DNA from: Mesostigma viride
Taxonomy: Eukaryota; Streptophyta; Mesostigmatophyceae; Mesostigmatales; Mesostigmataceae
Direction: 5' to 3'
Assembly: GCA_009746045.1 (NCBI GenBank)
Contig: RPFO01000156.1
Location: 259,278 to 323,277 of the forward strand
Length of the DNA stretch: 64,000 bases
Made by a program: the position numbers and the translations under genes
Part shown: positions 23,901 to 35,110 of the stretch, piece by piece
Layout of the letters: every line of letters starts with the position of its first letter
Position numbering within the stretch: the first letter of the stretch is position 1
The notes under the pieces: model-generated
Seen by the model: only the letters and a program-made list of their open reading frames with translations
What the model was told of the DNA's origin: nothing
Databases searched by the model: none

Positions 23901-26870
23901 GGGCGGCCGCGCAGGCGGTTGGCCAGTGTGGGTGGAGTTGTGGGTGTGCATGGTGAGTGTTCCTGCTTGCTTTTGCCCGTGTCAGTGTGTATGCATGGCT
24001 GTGCTTGTCTGTGTGTGTTTGCACACACAGGGTGGTTGTCGGGGGGGGATCCTGGGCAGTTGCGTCTGAGCGATGAATCCTTGCTCGCCTGCACTCTGGG
24101 TGGTGGGAGGTAGCTAACGGTATACAACTATAGACTCTGGGTGGAGCACATGGCCTTTGGTGGCTTGCTGCCCTGACGAGCGTTGCGTTGCATCGGCCAC
24201 TCAATAGCCCATGATGCCTTGTTGTTTCCCGCCATGTTTGATGTCAACGGTGGTACGGCCTTGCACGGCAGAACAGAAATCGTGCTCGGTGGGAGCACAA
24301 GCGACCAACATCTCACCACCAGGGCGCCACCAGATCAAAGTCGATATTCCCCCGGCCGTTTGCTCGACCCCTAGTGCCCCACCACTTGTTGTTCCTCCCT
24401 TGTGATGACTGATGAGCTTCTCGTGGCGCCTCCCTTGTGCGTACGGCTTCGCAAGGCAGCCTCCTATTTAGGAAGGGATGGGGCTTGCGACAGTGTTGCT
24501 TTATCCCGTAGTGCCCCACCCCTTGGTGCTAATGTATCTGACCTTATGCTCCCCCCCCATGCGCCCCGCCCCTTTCGCCCCGCCCCTTTCGCCCCGCCCC
24601 TTGTGCCACGCCCTTGGCTCTGTTGCCCTGTTGCCCTGCCCCTTGGTCTGTGCAGGATCAACCACGTGGAGCAGCGGCGGCGCTTTGAGCGCTGCTTCCT
24701 GCGCTGGCGCCTGTACACGCTCGGCTGCCGCTACCGCCACCCGCCCCACGCCCACCGCCGCTCCTACTCCTGGGACAGGGGGCGCGAGCTGGGCCGCGAG
24801 CGGGGCGTTAGCAAGCGCTCCCGGTCCCACTCGCTGTCGCGGCATCGCGCAGCATGGGACGAGGCCACATCGAGCATGACCAGCAGCGACACCAGCGGCA
24901 GCTCGGACAGTGGGGGTTACTCCCCAAGGGGGGGCAGCGCACGCAGGGACCCTCGGGGTCGCCCCGTGGCCAGGTCCAAATACCACCGAGTCGCCAAGTC
25001 GGGCCAGAGCACACCGGGCAAGGACGCATCGGCTTCGGCGGCGCTGGAGCGTAGCCTCAAGGACCTGCAGGTGAAGTGGTGTGCATACTAACCTGCGGAG
25101 GAGTGGTGTGTGTAGTAAGCTGCAGGTGAGGTGCCGTGTGGAATAGCTTGCAGTCGTGTGGCGTGGGCGGTAACCTGCAGTAAAGTGATGCGCATGTAGT
25201 TCTTTTTTCATCCTTTTTTTTTGTATCCATGGGCCCTCCCATATCGTTTCCTCGCTCAATGTTTCGGACTCTGGACCGTACTTGCTAGCTTACAGTGTCA
25301 TGTTACCTCCAAAACCCCTTGGGAAATATTGCAGGGCTTGCAGCAGCTCCCTGCGGTCACAAACCCGTGTGGCTTCTTACATGCATGTGCTCGTCTGAGG
25401 AGAGCCATCTGTGTGTTTCGCCAGCTCAAAAGGTTGTTGCTTGCAAGGATTTTCATGGAACTTTCTATGGCCTGTTGCAGATGAGCTGTTGCAGGGCCGT
25501 GCACTATCTGGCATGTTATAGTACATGCCTGGGATTCTAGATTTGGTTAGGGTTGCCCTTTGCTTAAAAGGGGTAGGATTTCTTTTTTCAAGGCCTGATG
25601 GCTGAACCCCTGCCTATGCACCACACGGTTGCCCCTTGCCACCCTGCAGGCATCCATGGCGGGAGAACTCCACGCACTGCGTAAGCAGCTCACCGAGACG
25701 CAGCAAAAGGCGCCGCGGCTAAAGAAAGCCGTCAAGAAGCCCAAGAAGAAGAAGAAGATGGTCAAGAAAAGCATGAGCCAGCGGCCCCGCTCGGCGCCAC
25801 CCGGTTTCGCCCCCCAGCTGGAGCACACGGTGGCCCAGGGGGTAGACCTGCTCCACAGGATCCAGCAGGACATACGATCGTTAGACAGGGCGCCCGGTGT
25901 CACCTACATCATGCCACCAGGAGGCAGGGAAGACGCAGCCCCAGCATCCACCGTGCCGGCCAGCAATGGCACTGCGGCAGCCCCAGCAAATGGGGGTCAA
26001 CCAGCCCAGTCGGACTTTTTACGTGACAGGCAGCAGCAGTCAGCGGCTACCCCGGATGCGCCAGCTTCCAACCATCATGACGCGCCCGCTAGTCTGCAGC
26101 CGGGCAGCAAAGGAAGGGCTTTGAGCGCCCAGCCTCGCGCGAGAGCCGTGTCAGGTGGCCCTGCGACGCTCGGCGCAACAGGCAGGGACATGGGAAGAGC
26201 TTCTGCATCCTCCCAGGTGAGCCACCTGCTCCCCAAGCCGGGGGACCCTGAGGCCATCGCCGCGGTGGCCCGCGCGGCGTCAAGGGGTATTTATATCCGC
26301 CCATCTTCGTCGGGCCAGGGTGGCCGTGCTGTGCTGCCACTGCCCCAGCGGCGTGCACCCCCCCCTTCAGGGGGGCACACTTTGAGCCCTATCCTGGAGG
26401 AACGATCCCAGGCAAGAGATGATTCGATCGAACGCAGCGGCAACATGGCCATCCCTGATGCCCGTCTGGGCGATCCTGGCTTGCCGGTCTGGCAGAAGAA
26501 GGCAGGGGGTGCAGAGCGGGAGGGAACGGGGGCAAATGCCAGCGGCTATGCAGATGGTGCCGAAGACAGGCCGCGACCTGGTTTGAGCGTGAGAGCGGAG
26601 CCGCCACTAGAGAGCGGGTACTCTCCAGGCCAAGGAGAGCCTGCGGTATGGCTGCCTGCACAACGCATCCCCAGGGTTGCCCTGCTGCCCAGGTCTAGGG
26701 CTGCTGGTGGCAAGCAGTGCGGCTGTGGCAGCGTTCATGCGGAAGGTGCGGTTCGTACGTGCATCGGGGCGCATTTTGCGAGCAGGCTGGCGGACGCCCT
26801 CACGCAGAGCAGTGATCCTTTTAGGCCGCAGAGAGTGGTTAACAACAGATCTGGGTACAGGTCTGGATGA
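14921..26870 (+). CDS. Coiled-coil protein with Sfi1-like F-x-x-W-R segments
   Basis: Core exons: 15008-15607, 17013-17207, 18231-18443, 19345-19491, 20523-20597, 21192-21443, 22293-22541, 23456-23700, 24656-25070, 25650-26870 (3612 nt, 1203 aa; phase closes, mostly phase 0). The first four encode long Glu/Ala/Leu coiled coil. Later exons carry segments like FYKWRLYN (exon 1), LLERSFLRWRLGATLERW (exon 6), LLLALTWLRWWRG (exon 7), VAFGAWRSAAR (exon 8) and FERCFLRWRLYT (exon 9), reminiscent of the centrin-binding repeat of Sfi1-type centrosome proteins. The last exon begins with a lysine-rich run (KKPKKKKKMVKK) and is otherwise low-complexity. An alternative start at 14921 (MAHSGYQIRAL) would need a 48 nt intron ending at 15025. 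A centrosomal or basal-body role is inference; the gene structure is well supported, the 25-codon exon at 20523 and the end of the last exon less so. Confidence 0.78.
16050..16460. repeat. Compound triplet tract (CCA)n-(CCG)n-(CCT)n-(CTT)n
   Basis: About 410 bp of triplet repeats in the first large intron of the coiled-coil gene: CCA/CAC (16050-16264), a short CCG block inside it, CCT (16275-16311), then about 49 uninterrupted CTT units (16312-16459). The apparent poly-His, poly-Phe and poly-Lys frames are artefacts. Confidence 0.98.
17208..17660 (+). repeat. 23-bp minisatellite copied from an exon end plus donor
   Basis: The exon ends CAGGCCAAGGAG and the intron begins gtgggt. From 17266 the unit CAGGCCAAGGAGGTGGGTTGATA repeats about 17 times with few changes, followed to 17790 by longer degenerate units (GTACAGGCTxCAGGCCAAGGAG...). 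Every unit therefore contains a copy of the exon end and a potential 5' splice site. Confidence 0.95.
17866..17950 (-). mobile_element. LINE 3' tail fragment
   Basis: Minus-strand tail with a hairpin close to CACGTGACGCAGTTACGTG and an AATTAATTAAT run, preceded by CGTTGTGTATAGGGG as in the copy at 11155-11245. Lies in an intron of the coiled-coil gene. Confidence 0.65.
19030..19344 (+). repeat. ~100-bp ladder of decayed 3' splice site + exon-start copies
   Basis: The real acceptor/exon start (19335-19366: GTCCGCCAG then GCGCTAAAGGACGACATGGC) has earlier look-alikes at 19242 (GTGCGCCAGTCCCTCAAGGACGACATCGC), 19149 (GTGCGCCAGGCATTATAGGACGGC) and 19040 (GGCAGGTGATCAAGGATGATCATGGC). Spacing is about 95-110 bp and similarity falls with distance. 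Confidence 0.8.
20880..21190. repeat. Minisatellite of CCCCATATCTTGGA-type units
   Basis: About 20 units of roughly 10-21 bp (CCCCATATCTTGGAC / CCCCATATCTTATAC) fill the end of an intron right up to the acceptor of the exon at 21192. Confidence 0.95.
21640..22005. repeat. ~58-bp minisatellite
   Basis: Six or seven units containing CACCAAGGACAGTCCTCAGG, CATGCTTGCCCATCTG and CCCACGTGGTTTAA, in an intron of the coiled-coil gene. No clear match to the flanking exon ends. Confidence 0.95.
22515..22700 (+). repeat. Exon-end/donor duplication, three copies
   Basis: The exon end GTGGGCCGAGCGGTGCAGCAG with donor gtgtgtg (22521-22548) is followed by GTGGGACGAGCGGTGCAGCAG+gtgtgtgag (near 22593) and a more decayed GTGGGCCTTGCTGCGCAGCAG+gtggctg (near 22659), spaced about 70 bp. 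Confidence 0.9.
23230..23455 (+). repeat. Decayed copies of an acceptor/exon start
   Basis: Upstream of the exon starting at 23456 (GAGAAGGACGCGGGCACGTGG) the intron carries GAGAAGGACGCGGGCATGTGG at 23342 and a weaker GAGAAAGGGCGCAGGGG near 23234, about 110 bp apart. The segment after each copy (ACCTGGAAAAACTTGCATT / ACCTGAAAACCTACATGTT) is also shared. Confidence 0.85.
23796..23912. repeat. (TGGG)n/(CGGG)n tract
   Basis: Pure G-run tetranucleotide repeats starting ~100 bp into an intron of the coiled-coil gene; potential G-quadruplex on the transcribed RNA. Confidence 0.97.
25061..25200 (+). repeat. Exon-end/donor duplications (CTGCAG+gtgaagtg)
   Basis: The exon ends ACCTGCAG before gtgaagtggtgtgcatactaac. 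The motif ACCTGCGGAGGAGTGGTGTG, GCTGCAGGTGAGGTGCCGTG, GCTTGCAGTCGTGTGGCGTG and ACCTGCAGTAAAGTGATGCG follows at ~30-37 bp intervals. Confidence 0.85.
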
Positions 26871-27995
26871 TAGTGCATGCTACTGCAACTTCTTCTAGAT
26901 AAATAGCTCTACCAGTCACGGGGTATGTACACTGATGGCCCCAGGCAACTAGTGCACAGGGTTGCTTTGATCTGAATAGCTCCGTCAATCCTGATCGCTG
27001 CTAGCCGAGCACCAATTGTTCCTGGGTCGATTAACATCCTAACTTGTATTGCAGATCTAGCTGAATTGTTGCCAAACAACTGAGCCTGTGAGCCAAGACG
27101 GCCATGTTATTGGACATTGGGGGCAGTGGGTGCATATTAAATGCATTTATAAGCACCGTGCCCCAGCTTCATGAACAATCGATGCTGATGTCTTATATGA
27201 ATTGAGGGAATACATTTAAAATTAAGTTACCATGCTGGGTGCAGACGCATGCATGGACATGGTCCCTGTCGTGCATATAAAATTATCCTCAAATGGTGCA
27301 TGCAAAGTAAAATGCAGCATAACACGCATGTGATCCAGTACATGCATGACTGACATATTCATCTGGAAATCTGATTCTGATTCTGGCCGTTGCAGTGTTC
27401 TATACCCGGCCAGGGACTGGCGTGTGGTCACCTGATAGCTGCCCAGGGATGTAAGTGGAACCCGTCAAACAGCCCTCATTAATTTGCATGCCATGCAGCT
27501 TTAGTGCTGCTTACCGGCAGTAACACCCTGACGATGCCTGTGGAATAGGCAGGGATGACCAGGGTGCCCGAGCATGCTCCTGGATGATTGGAGGTATGCC
27601 ATGCCATGCTCCCACGCCCAGGACTGCGAGTGGCATGCAGACATGAAGTTTGATGCACAACCACCACCCTAAGCAGGTACTTTTGAACCCTGAACCATGC
27701 CCTGTCCGTGGGAAGACACCACCTGTCACCCCGCTCGATGCCTTGTCATCCTCGCCATTCCCACCCTAACAAATAAGGGCAGAAAGATTAGCTCACGCCG
27801 CAGCAGCCACGTGCACCCCTTAGCCCTTCATCATCATCACATGGGCAGCCATCCCTTGTCACAATGTCAAACGCCATCGTTAGCAGCAGGGCAGTTTTGC
27901 ATCTCTCCTCCAGCAAAAAGCTTCCCTCCCTCCCTCCGCAGCACGTCTGCCATTTCTACTCCCACCGAGAGTCCTCCGTCCCTCCCTCCTCGACT
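26871..27995. other. Convergent intergenic region, nothing recognised
   Basis: Lies between the 3' ends of the coiled-coil gene (plus) and the gamma carbonic anhydrase (minus). AT-richer than the exons; no gene, RNA or repeat recognised. The short frames here lack family resemblance. Confidence 0.6.
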
Positions 27996-30900
27996 TCAGT
28001 CCCTCCGCGGTGCAATGGGCACCTCCTTGGTGTACGGCTCCACCGCAGGCACATCCTCAGGGGTCAGCGCCCGCAGCTCGCGCTCGAGCTTGTCCGCCTC
28101 GATCTCCTCAAACGACTTGGCGGTCTCCTCAGCGTGCTCCTCCGCAAGCTCTGCGTACTTCTCCGCGCTCGTCGCGATGAACTTCTTCTCTGCATCCGTC
28201 ACGTCGCGCTTGAACTTGGCGGGGTTGCCCAGCCACACCTGGCCGAAAGAAATGGGTGGGTTGAAGCCAGGGGACGTGGTTGTTGGTAGCATGTTAAGAC
28301 AGACACAGGTGCAAACATGTGTCAGTATGCGGAAGGAAAGCGTAGGCCAAAGGGATGGGTTAAACCTGCTTTTTTTTTTTTTTTGGCGTGCAAGGAATAT
28401 AAATGAGATAACAAGGTACATGTGTGCAGATGAATATGTACGTGAATATATGGGGGCACACATAGCCGGTGGGTACATCGATTGGCACGCAACCCAAGCA
28501 AGCACAGTGGTGGAGACAAGAAGAGGGGTTGCCCAGCCACACCTGGCAGGTAGAGGGTGAGGCTATGGCCAAGTCCATGGGGGCATGCACACGAACTAGA
28601 ATCGCGAGGCATTGGGAATGCTAGCTACAAACGCAGGTAGGCGAGCATGATTCCCAGTGGAAGGGGCAACCGGGGTGAACAACAGTTACCAACCAACCTA
28701 AACCAGGGTAGGGTAGGCATCCAACACCAACCAGCGAGCACAATCATATGCGTGGGTTGGCACTGTTGTCCCTCCCATCACGCTCATGCCGGCGTCCTAC
28801 AGACAGCTGCGCTGCGATGAAAGCATGCGTAGAAGCGCTCAAGTCATCCGGCTGCATATCTTAAATAGAAACCGGAACACAAGCCCCCAAGCCTAACAAA
28901 ACCCAAACCCTCACGACCCTACTCTACCAGCAGTGTACCCTACTCTACTAGTGTGTTCTACCCTACTCCAGCCCATCTTGGTCTAGTTTGCCACCCAGGC
29001 TCCCCACCCTTGTGTTTGCTAGCCCCATTTTAATCCGCACCTAAGGCGTAAGTAAATGCGCTCATATCATGCCTGGCACACATAGCAACCGCCATCTTCC
29101 CACCAGGCATCCACGAGAACAGATATTAGCATGATACTATATACTCACGTTACTATACTATTTACTTACGTGACTGTACTATTTACTTATGTTACTATAC
29201 TCTATACTAACGTTACTATACTATTTACTTATGTGACATACTACATACTTACGTTACTATACTATGTACACACTATTTACTTACGTGAGTACACTATATA
29301 TACTAATGATAGACAGGAAAACTGCCTGTGCCACCCTTGTGCAACATGGTACCCATAGCTTCCTCTGCCCTTTACAACGGGCATCATTATACTTAACCAA
29401 ACACCTATTTAACAAACAAAAGGCAATCTTTATCATTATGATCATAATCACTTCAGATTCAAATTGCAAACACGTGCCTTTGGGGGGAAGTTAGGGCACG
29501 TACTGAACTACGTCATATACTAGGTAGAATACTGTACTGTACTACGGCATGTACTAGGTAGTAGTACATGCCTTATGCACTGTACTTGTATTCGCCATGT
29601 GCGATGGCTGCACATACCTGCCCTGCCCCTATAAGACCTTGGTCCCCACTACTGCGCGCACACAGTTTACCAGTCATTGTATCAAACAACAGGTTGAACA
29701 ACACAGCAAGGTGCCACCCAGGACGCACCTGCCCCTGGGGGATCTTGGTCCCCGCCAGCACGACGGAGCCTGCCCCCACGATGGACCCTGACGCGACGTG
29801 GGCCCCGTCCATGATGGTCGCGCCCATGCCCACAAAGCAGTTGTCCTCGAGGGTACACGCGTGGAGCACCGCGTTGTGGCCTGGGGGGAAGAGAGGGAGG
29901 GGTGAAAGGGGGGAGAAATGGGGGGGTGAGAGGTAAGAAAAGATGTGAGATGCACCTTGTGTATGCGAGGGCCAAAGGTGGACGTACAAGGGTGAATGGT
30001 AAGGCCGAAAAGAGAGGGCAAAAGAAAAGGGCGAGAGGAAAGGGAAACAGGATAGGGCGAAAGGGAAGGGCAAAAGGTGGAAGTACAAGGTAAGGCAAAA
30101 GGTAAGGGGTAGATGCCACAGGGGGGGGCAACCGTTTGAACAACTTATTGCCTAGTTGGGAAGGCAAGTCAAGGAACAGGTAGGGGCACATTCCGTTACG
30201 ATGGTTGGACAGCATATTCACAGACACCGGGGTGTGACAGCGGGCCGAATTCGGTATATTGGTTGGTCGATTTATTGGTATATCGGTATTAACCACTATA
30301 TACTGGCTGATGAAATCCCCATGGGCATGCAAACATGTGTGCAGCACATGCGCCACATTTTAACCATATCTACCAAGCAAGGAAAAGGAAACGAGGGCAA
30401 GTGGGGGGAAACTATGAAATATTGGTACATTACTAGGATTCAAACACGGGACCTCTATCACGGCTTCGCGACTATAGCCCAAGGGGTCTCCTGATCCAAA
30501 GGCATTTCAAACTATAGAACATTAGTGTAAAAGGCACTTTACAGAGAGCTGTGCTAGTGTGTCTGAAATTCCGCAGTGTATGCCAGTGGACCTAATCTAA
30601 CTGTGCTTGCCCCAGGGGTCGAACACGAGCAATATACAAATAATGGGTTCACCCCAAGATGATGGCACTGCCCAGAAACGCCCAGCCTGGCCTGTCCACT
30701 AAGTACATTTCCCATGAACCCAGCTGGCTTTCTAACCTTACTAGCTCTACTGTACCCTAAAGTCATGTTCATGGTCCACACTGGACGGAAAGTACCATCC
30801 AAGCCAAAACATTTTGCGCTCATTCCGGAGTCCCCATTGGCATAGGCTTTGACACTCATGCGTGCTGCCGATGCGGCTGGGTCACCATACACACCGCTAC

Positions 30901-31618
30901 AGGGGCCAAACATGGCAAGCATCAAGTAGCATCATAAGTGCTACGCACCGACTGTTACATTGTTTCCCACAATTGTGGGGAGGATCTGGCCGCCCAAGGA
31001 ATTCTTCGCCACGTGGACAATGGAGCCATCCTGAATGTTCGTGTTCGAGCCGATCCGGATGCTGTTTACGTCACCTGCGGTGTTCGACGACGCCACTTGC
31101 GCACATGAAGTCAGTCACGCGGGGATGGCGACGCAGTACATGCCGCCCAGAAGGACTTTATCGTGAAACTGAAGTAGCAAGAAGGAAGCGCGTACCTCGC
31201 AATACGACGTTGTACCAGATGGACGACTTGTTTCCAATGGAAACGTCCCCGATGACGGCGGCATTGGGAGCCACGAAGGCGTCCTTGGGAACCTTGGGCA
31301 CGTGGTCAAACAGGTTCATTATGGTCCGATGTCTATTGACTGGAAAGGGCCAACGCGCAAGGTGAAACACCAGGGGGGGACACATACCTATGTCATTCAT
31401 ACTGCAAATCAAATTCGGAATGAAATGACTGTCCAAATTACGATGCATGTAATAGGCGACGTGGTACGCGAATCTTTCAAACCACAACCAAGCATAAACT
31501 TACGCTGTTCCTTGAAGGCCCCATTCCCCTGTAGCCGACACCCTAGCCGGTCGAGCGCCTGCCCTGTTTCCCTAAACACCAACCCTACGCTATGGAGCAG
31601 GCGGCCAACTGAAGACAT
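27996..31618 (-). CDS. gammaCA: Gamma carbonic anhydrase-like subunit of mitochondrial complex I, 5 exons
   Basis: Minus-strand exons: 31618-31504, 31339-31196, 31074-30949, 29880-29729, 28238-27996 (780 nt, 259 aa; phase closes). In plants and most non-animal eukaryotes, gamma-CAs form a trimer on the matrix side of respiratory complex I. The start [13 protein letters not shown], then [16 protein letters not shown] and a basic NRHRT, matches the plant mitochondrial N-terminus. A left-handed beta-helix follows, with [25 protein letters not shown] and [10 protein letters not shown]. The three zinc-ligand histidines (VH of VHVAKN and the two in GHNAVLH) plus the Arg, Asp and Gln of the active site are all present, so it looks like an active-type, not a gamma-CA-like, subunit. 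The C-terminal helix (VWLGNPAKF through [15 protein letters not shown]) is also conserved. Full length for the family; very confident. Confidence 0.96.
28524..28553 (-). repeat. Intronic copy of the exon 5 acceptor and start
   Basis: On the minus strand GCCAG|GTGTGGCTGGGCAACCCC is present here, ~300 bp upstream of the genuine acceptor (28224-28242), sharing 23 consecutive bases. The frame soon diverges (WLGNPSS), so it is a decayed or decoy exon start. Confidence 0.85.
29130..29300. repeat. ~21-bp minisatellite (ACTTACGTTACTATACTATTT)
   Basis: About eight degenerate units inside intron 4 of the gamma-CA gene; AT-rich, unlike the surrounding GC-rich exons. Confidence 0.9.
30425..30510 (-). 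repeat. Second tRNA-derived SINE-like fragment
   Basis: Minus strand reads GGAGACCCC, CTATAGTCGCGAAGCC, GAGGTCCCGTGTTTGAATCC. Order and spacing match the fragment at 7640-7740 (GGAGAC, CTATAGTC, GAGAGGTCCC, GTTCGATTCC). Lies in gamma-CA intron 3. Confidence 0.4.
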
Positions 31619-32810
31619 GGTTGCCCAACCGGCCGGGCCAGGAACCTAAGCACACGGCTGCAATGCCGGCTCGCGCTTGCTCCGTGCGTGGATTTCTAGA
31701 GCGTCCGCTCAAAAAACGAGCCTGGCTGGGCACGGTATCCCCCTCGCTGCGTAATAAACAAGGCGAGAGACCAGCGTGCATGCCTTGCAACGCTGTGCCC
31801 TCTCAGCGTAGTGCAGCCATCGCGCATCATTCCTGCTGGCGCGGCGCGATTACCTGGAAGGTGCTTCAAAGCTCAAAATGCTCAGCAGTTGCGTAAGGTT
31901 ACCTAGACAAGAGCTTTTAAATTTACTGTAGAACTTCTCAAAATCTTTCCAAACAACTCCGGCAGCAATTCACCGGCGTGACGTCCGCAAGTAGGGAAAC
32001 CTGTTACCCACATCGATAGTTCGATACTGCGCCAGGCGCTGAGCCGCTGACCTGCGCTTGACAAGAGGGGTACAAGAGTGCTGACTGCTGAGTGCATCTC
32101 TGTCCTGGCTACTGTACAACAACAACATCAAGAGGGCAGACAGACAGCATGCAAGTTGTACACGTAATTATTTTGCTTGTATTTGGTTGTCCACTTGATT
32201 TTGGCAGTTGCGAAGCACCGGCTTGTCGTTCGCGCCAGTTCATACAAACCGCATGCAATTGCTGCCGAGTATTGGCAAACGACGCCATGGCGGCTTGATC
32301 GAGCTGTGAGCCTGTGACTGCCGTACGGATAATGAGAAACCGCACACCGAACTATACCGTGGTAGATAAGCCAGTGCATCTCACGGAGCTTTTGGCGTTT
32401 TCTAACGCAATCCTCATTCCTCGGCTACATGTATCTCCTTATTCACGCACCTCGACCTAATACATGTACCTCGTGACATCGCGTCGCTGCGCATATACGG
32501 ACATGCCTGCGCATGCCCAAATATGCATCGTAAAGCTTCATCATGCAGCTATACAATAAGCCGATCAGCTACCGTGCAAACCGGGGAATTCGACAAAGAC
32601 GAGCAACACAATCTGAAAGGAGTCTGTCCTTCGTCAGCGGCACTGAGAAGGACCATTTAAACTGCGTAACTGCCTGCCCACCCAGGCATCGATCAACCAC
32701 CCATTTCTGGATGGACGGATATCATAAGAAAACAACTGGATATTATTGCAAACCCGGAACTATCGCCGGCCACAAAGAACACAAATCATATTGTGGAGGC
32801 TGGAGCAGTA
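31619..32810. other. Intergenic, no gene recognised
   Basis: Upstream of the gamma-CA start. Mixed composition; holds the gamma-CA promoter by position. Reading frames of up to ~90 codons show no family resemblance. Confidence 0.55.
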
Positions 32811-33180
32811 GATCTAGACCTGCTTATTGCATGGCACGATACCAGCGTATTGCATGGCACAATGAATCCGGCTTATTGGAGCTAGACCAGTGTATTGCAT
32901 GGCACTATAAAGGCAGCTTATTGGAGCTAGACCAGCGTAATGCATGGCACGATAAACCCAGCGCATTGGAGCAAGACCAGCATATTGCATGGCACGATAT
33001 ACCCAGCTTATTAGAGCTAGACCAGCGTATTGCACGGCACGATAAACCCAGCTTATTGGAGCTAGACCAGCGTGTTGCATGGCACGATACATAACCAGCT
33101 TATTGGAGCTAGACCAGCGTATTGCGCTGATAATAAATAATTAATTATTGCAGCTAGACCAGTGTATTGCATGGCACGAT
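32811..33180. repeat. ~45-bp minisatellite (GAGCTAGACCAGCGTATTGCA...)
   Basis: About eight units of TTATTGGAGCTAGACCAGCG + TATTGCATGGCACGATAAACCCAG, ending directly at the TTAA-flanked element. Confidence 0.95.
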
Positions 33181-33191
33181 TAATTAATTAA

Positions 33192-35110
33192 GGGGACGGC
33201 CCCGGCGCGAATATTTTGGCGCCGAAAAATTCGCGGTACCCGTCCGTACCGTGAAAAAGTGGTGCACGGGGCGCGCACCCCTACCGGAGCTGGCCATGGC
33301 GACGTGCTTTCAGGCAGTAGAAAAAGATAGCTCGCGGAATGCAGAGAAACTGAGCGAATCTTAAAGACGATGAGTAAATGATATTACTTCGTAGCGGAGT
33401 TCGCGTTTTTTGCAGTGTCGATGATTTTATTGATGACCATCGCCACGGGGGTCCAATCTGATGTTTTCGTCGAGAGGAATAAATTAGAATGCACGCTGGC
33501 GGCGGTGATTGTCAGGTTTTATGGGCTTTACCTAGCGTCAAGGATGCGTTTAAATTCTTATTGGTAAAGCTTTAAAAAATGTGCTGGGTTTCGGCAAGAT
33601 TTCCGTCATGATCGGTAAGACACTCTCCAGGCTCGCGGGATGCGCGTCTTATTATTCCATGGAAGGTTGTTCTTTCTTGCGCCGCTGGGCGAAGGACAAT
33701 TCCGGTAATGGTACGATCGTGTGATCAACGTGACCCTATGAATGTTTCGCTTCCTTTATGGGTTATCAACGCAAGTTTTCGGCTTCTTTCCGTGCAGTTA
33801 GCGCCAGGTATAATGTCATTCCGTGCTGCGCGCATCGCCAGATTCCTGGCACCTTTCAGTGGTTTTTATGTACGTTGCATGGCTGGGACGTGTCAAAGCG
33901 TGACCGTGGCATATCGTCAAGTTGTCAGGGATTTGCTGAGTGGTTTCTTGGAAGGAGATCGCTAACAGCACTCAGTTTTGTGTGAATATTGACGCGCGGC
34001 CTTTCTTAGCAGAGGCTTCATTGTGGTTAGAGGCTCACAAGCTTTTAGTTTGTTTCTTGGCAAACAATTGCGCTGGAAAGAAAGGTGGCAGTGGTTTTTC
34101 TGAGGGGCATACTGCATGGGTGGAACTGCACGTAGGTAGGGGACGTTATCGTTGTCTTGTTGGCCTTTCTCCCACTAAAATGGGAGAGCCCTAATTCATA
34201 TGCTAGTGCGAGGCAAGGTAACCATGGTAAGAAGCCTTGGCAAGCAGCATGTATGATAATTCTGCTTTCTCTGTGGACTGTCTGTTGTTACCCTTGTTGG
34301 GCGATTAGTGGATACGGCTTTCTAGGGTGTGTTTGAGCTTGGTTTTGGATCGATGATGCCCACACCATAAACCTGGAATATGCTTTAGAAGTGTTGGCTA
34401 GGCATGTAGAGCTACCTGCCTCATTGTTGTGCACACACGCAACAGGTTACCCGTGTCGAGGTACGGCAAGGGCACATGACGTGCCCAGCCACCTCGATCC
34501 TTGTACATTGCATGTGGTCGAAGTGGGCATGGTCAGGAGCCTTTTGGATGGCATAGGAAGTGTTAGTGTGCTTAATACTCACTAATGCCTTCCTTAGCGT
34601 CTGCACAGGTGGCCAACTGCCGATTAAAATTAATAACTGCTACAGCTGAGCTCAGAATGCCACCAAACTTCAATGACAGTGCCTTCTATGGTCATGACAG
34701 AATTTGACTTGTGCTTTTCAGGCCTAAATGATGTGTTATGAGTGTGTATGGGGACGCCCCGCCTAAAAATGCGTATTTTTTAACCCAAAAATTAATAACT
34801 CATAGGGATGTGCTGATTTTGTTGATCCAATTAGGTAGAAACCATGTCCCATGACATTTTTATATGGGTTGTGCTTTTTTCATGCAACTGGTTCTCCCAC
34901 TGTTCTGGGCAAGATGTGCCCCGGACAGCGTTTTTTTCTATTTTTAGCACATAGCCGGTGTATGGCTGGGGGTAGTACCCCCAACAAGTGGTGGTATGCA
35001 TGCCCAAACATCATGTTTATGGTCCCCAAACATCATTCAGTGGTTGTCAGTTGCATTTCTGTAGTTATTAGGGGGCTTCAGTTTTGATACATTTCCATGG
35101 GACCCTCCCC
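33192..35110. mobile_element. Possible TTAA-flanked non-autonomous DNA element (~1.9 kb)
   Basis: Left end GGGGACGGCCCC preceded by TTAATTAATTAA; right end, read inward on the minus strand, GGGGAGGGTCCC preceded by TTAATTAATTAATTAA. The termini match 10 of 12 bases in inverted orientation next to TTAA, as for piggyBac-type target choice. Internal frames (up to ~85 codons at 33708-33965 and 33940-34194) resemble no transposase. The short inverted termini and the repetitive TTAA flanks make this provisional; it appears to have landed inside a retroelement's (TTAA)n tail. Confidence 0.45.

Noticed and set aside
26389-26661. Antisense frame opposite the last coiled-coil exon
   Set aside because: Shadow of a GC-rich coding exon; no start context, no conserved motif.
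33708-34194. Transposase inside the TTAA-flanked element
   Set aside because: The overlapping frames of up to ~85 codons show no DDE/DDD-type motif or zinc finger.
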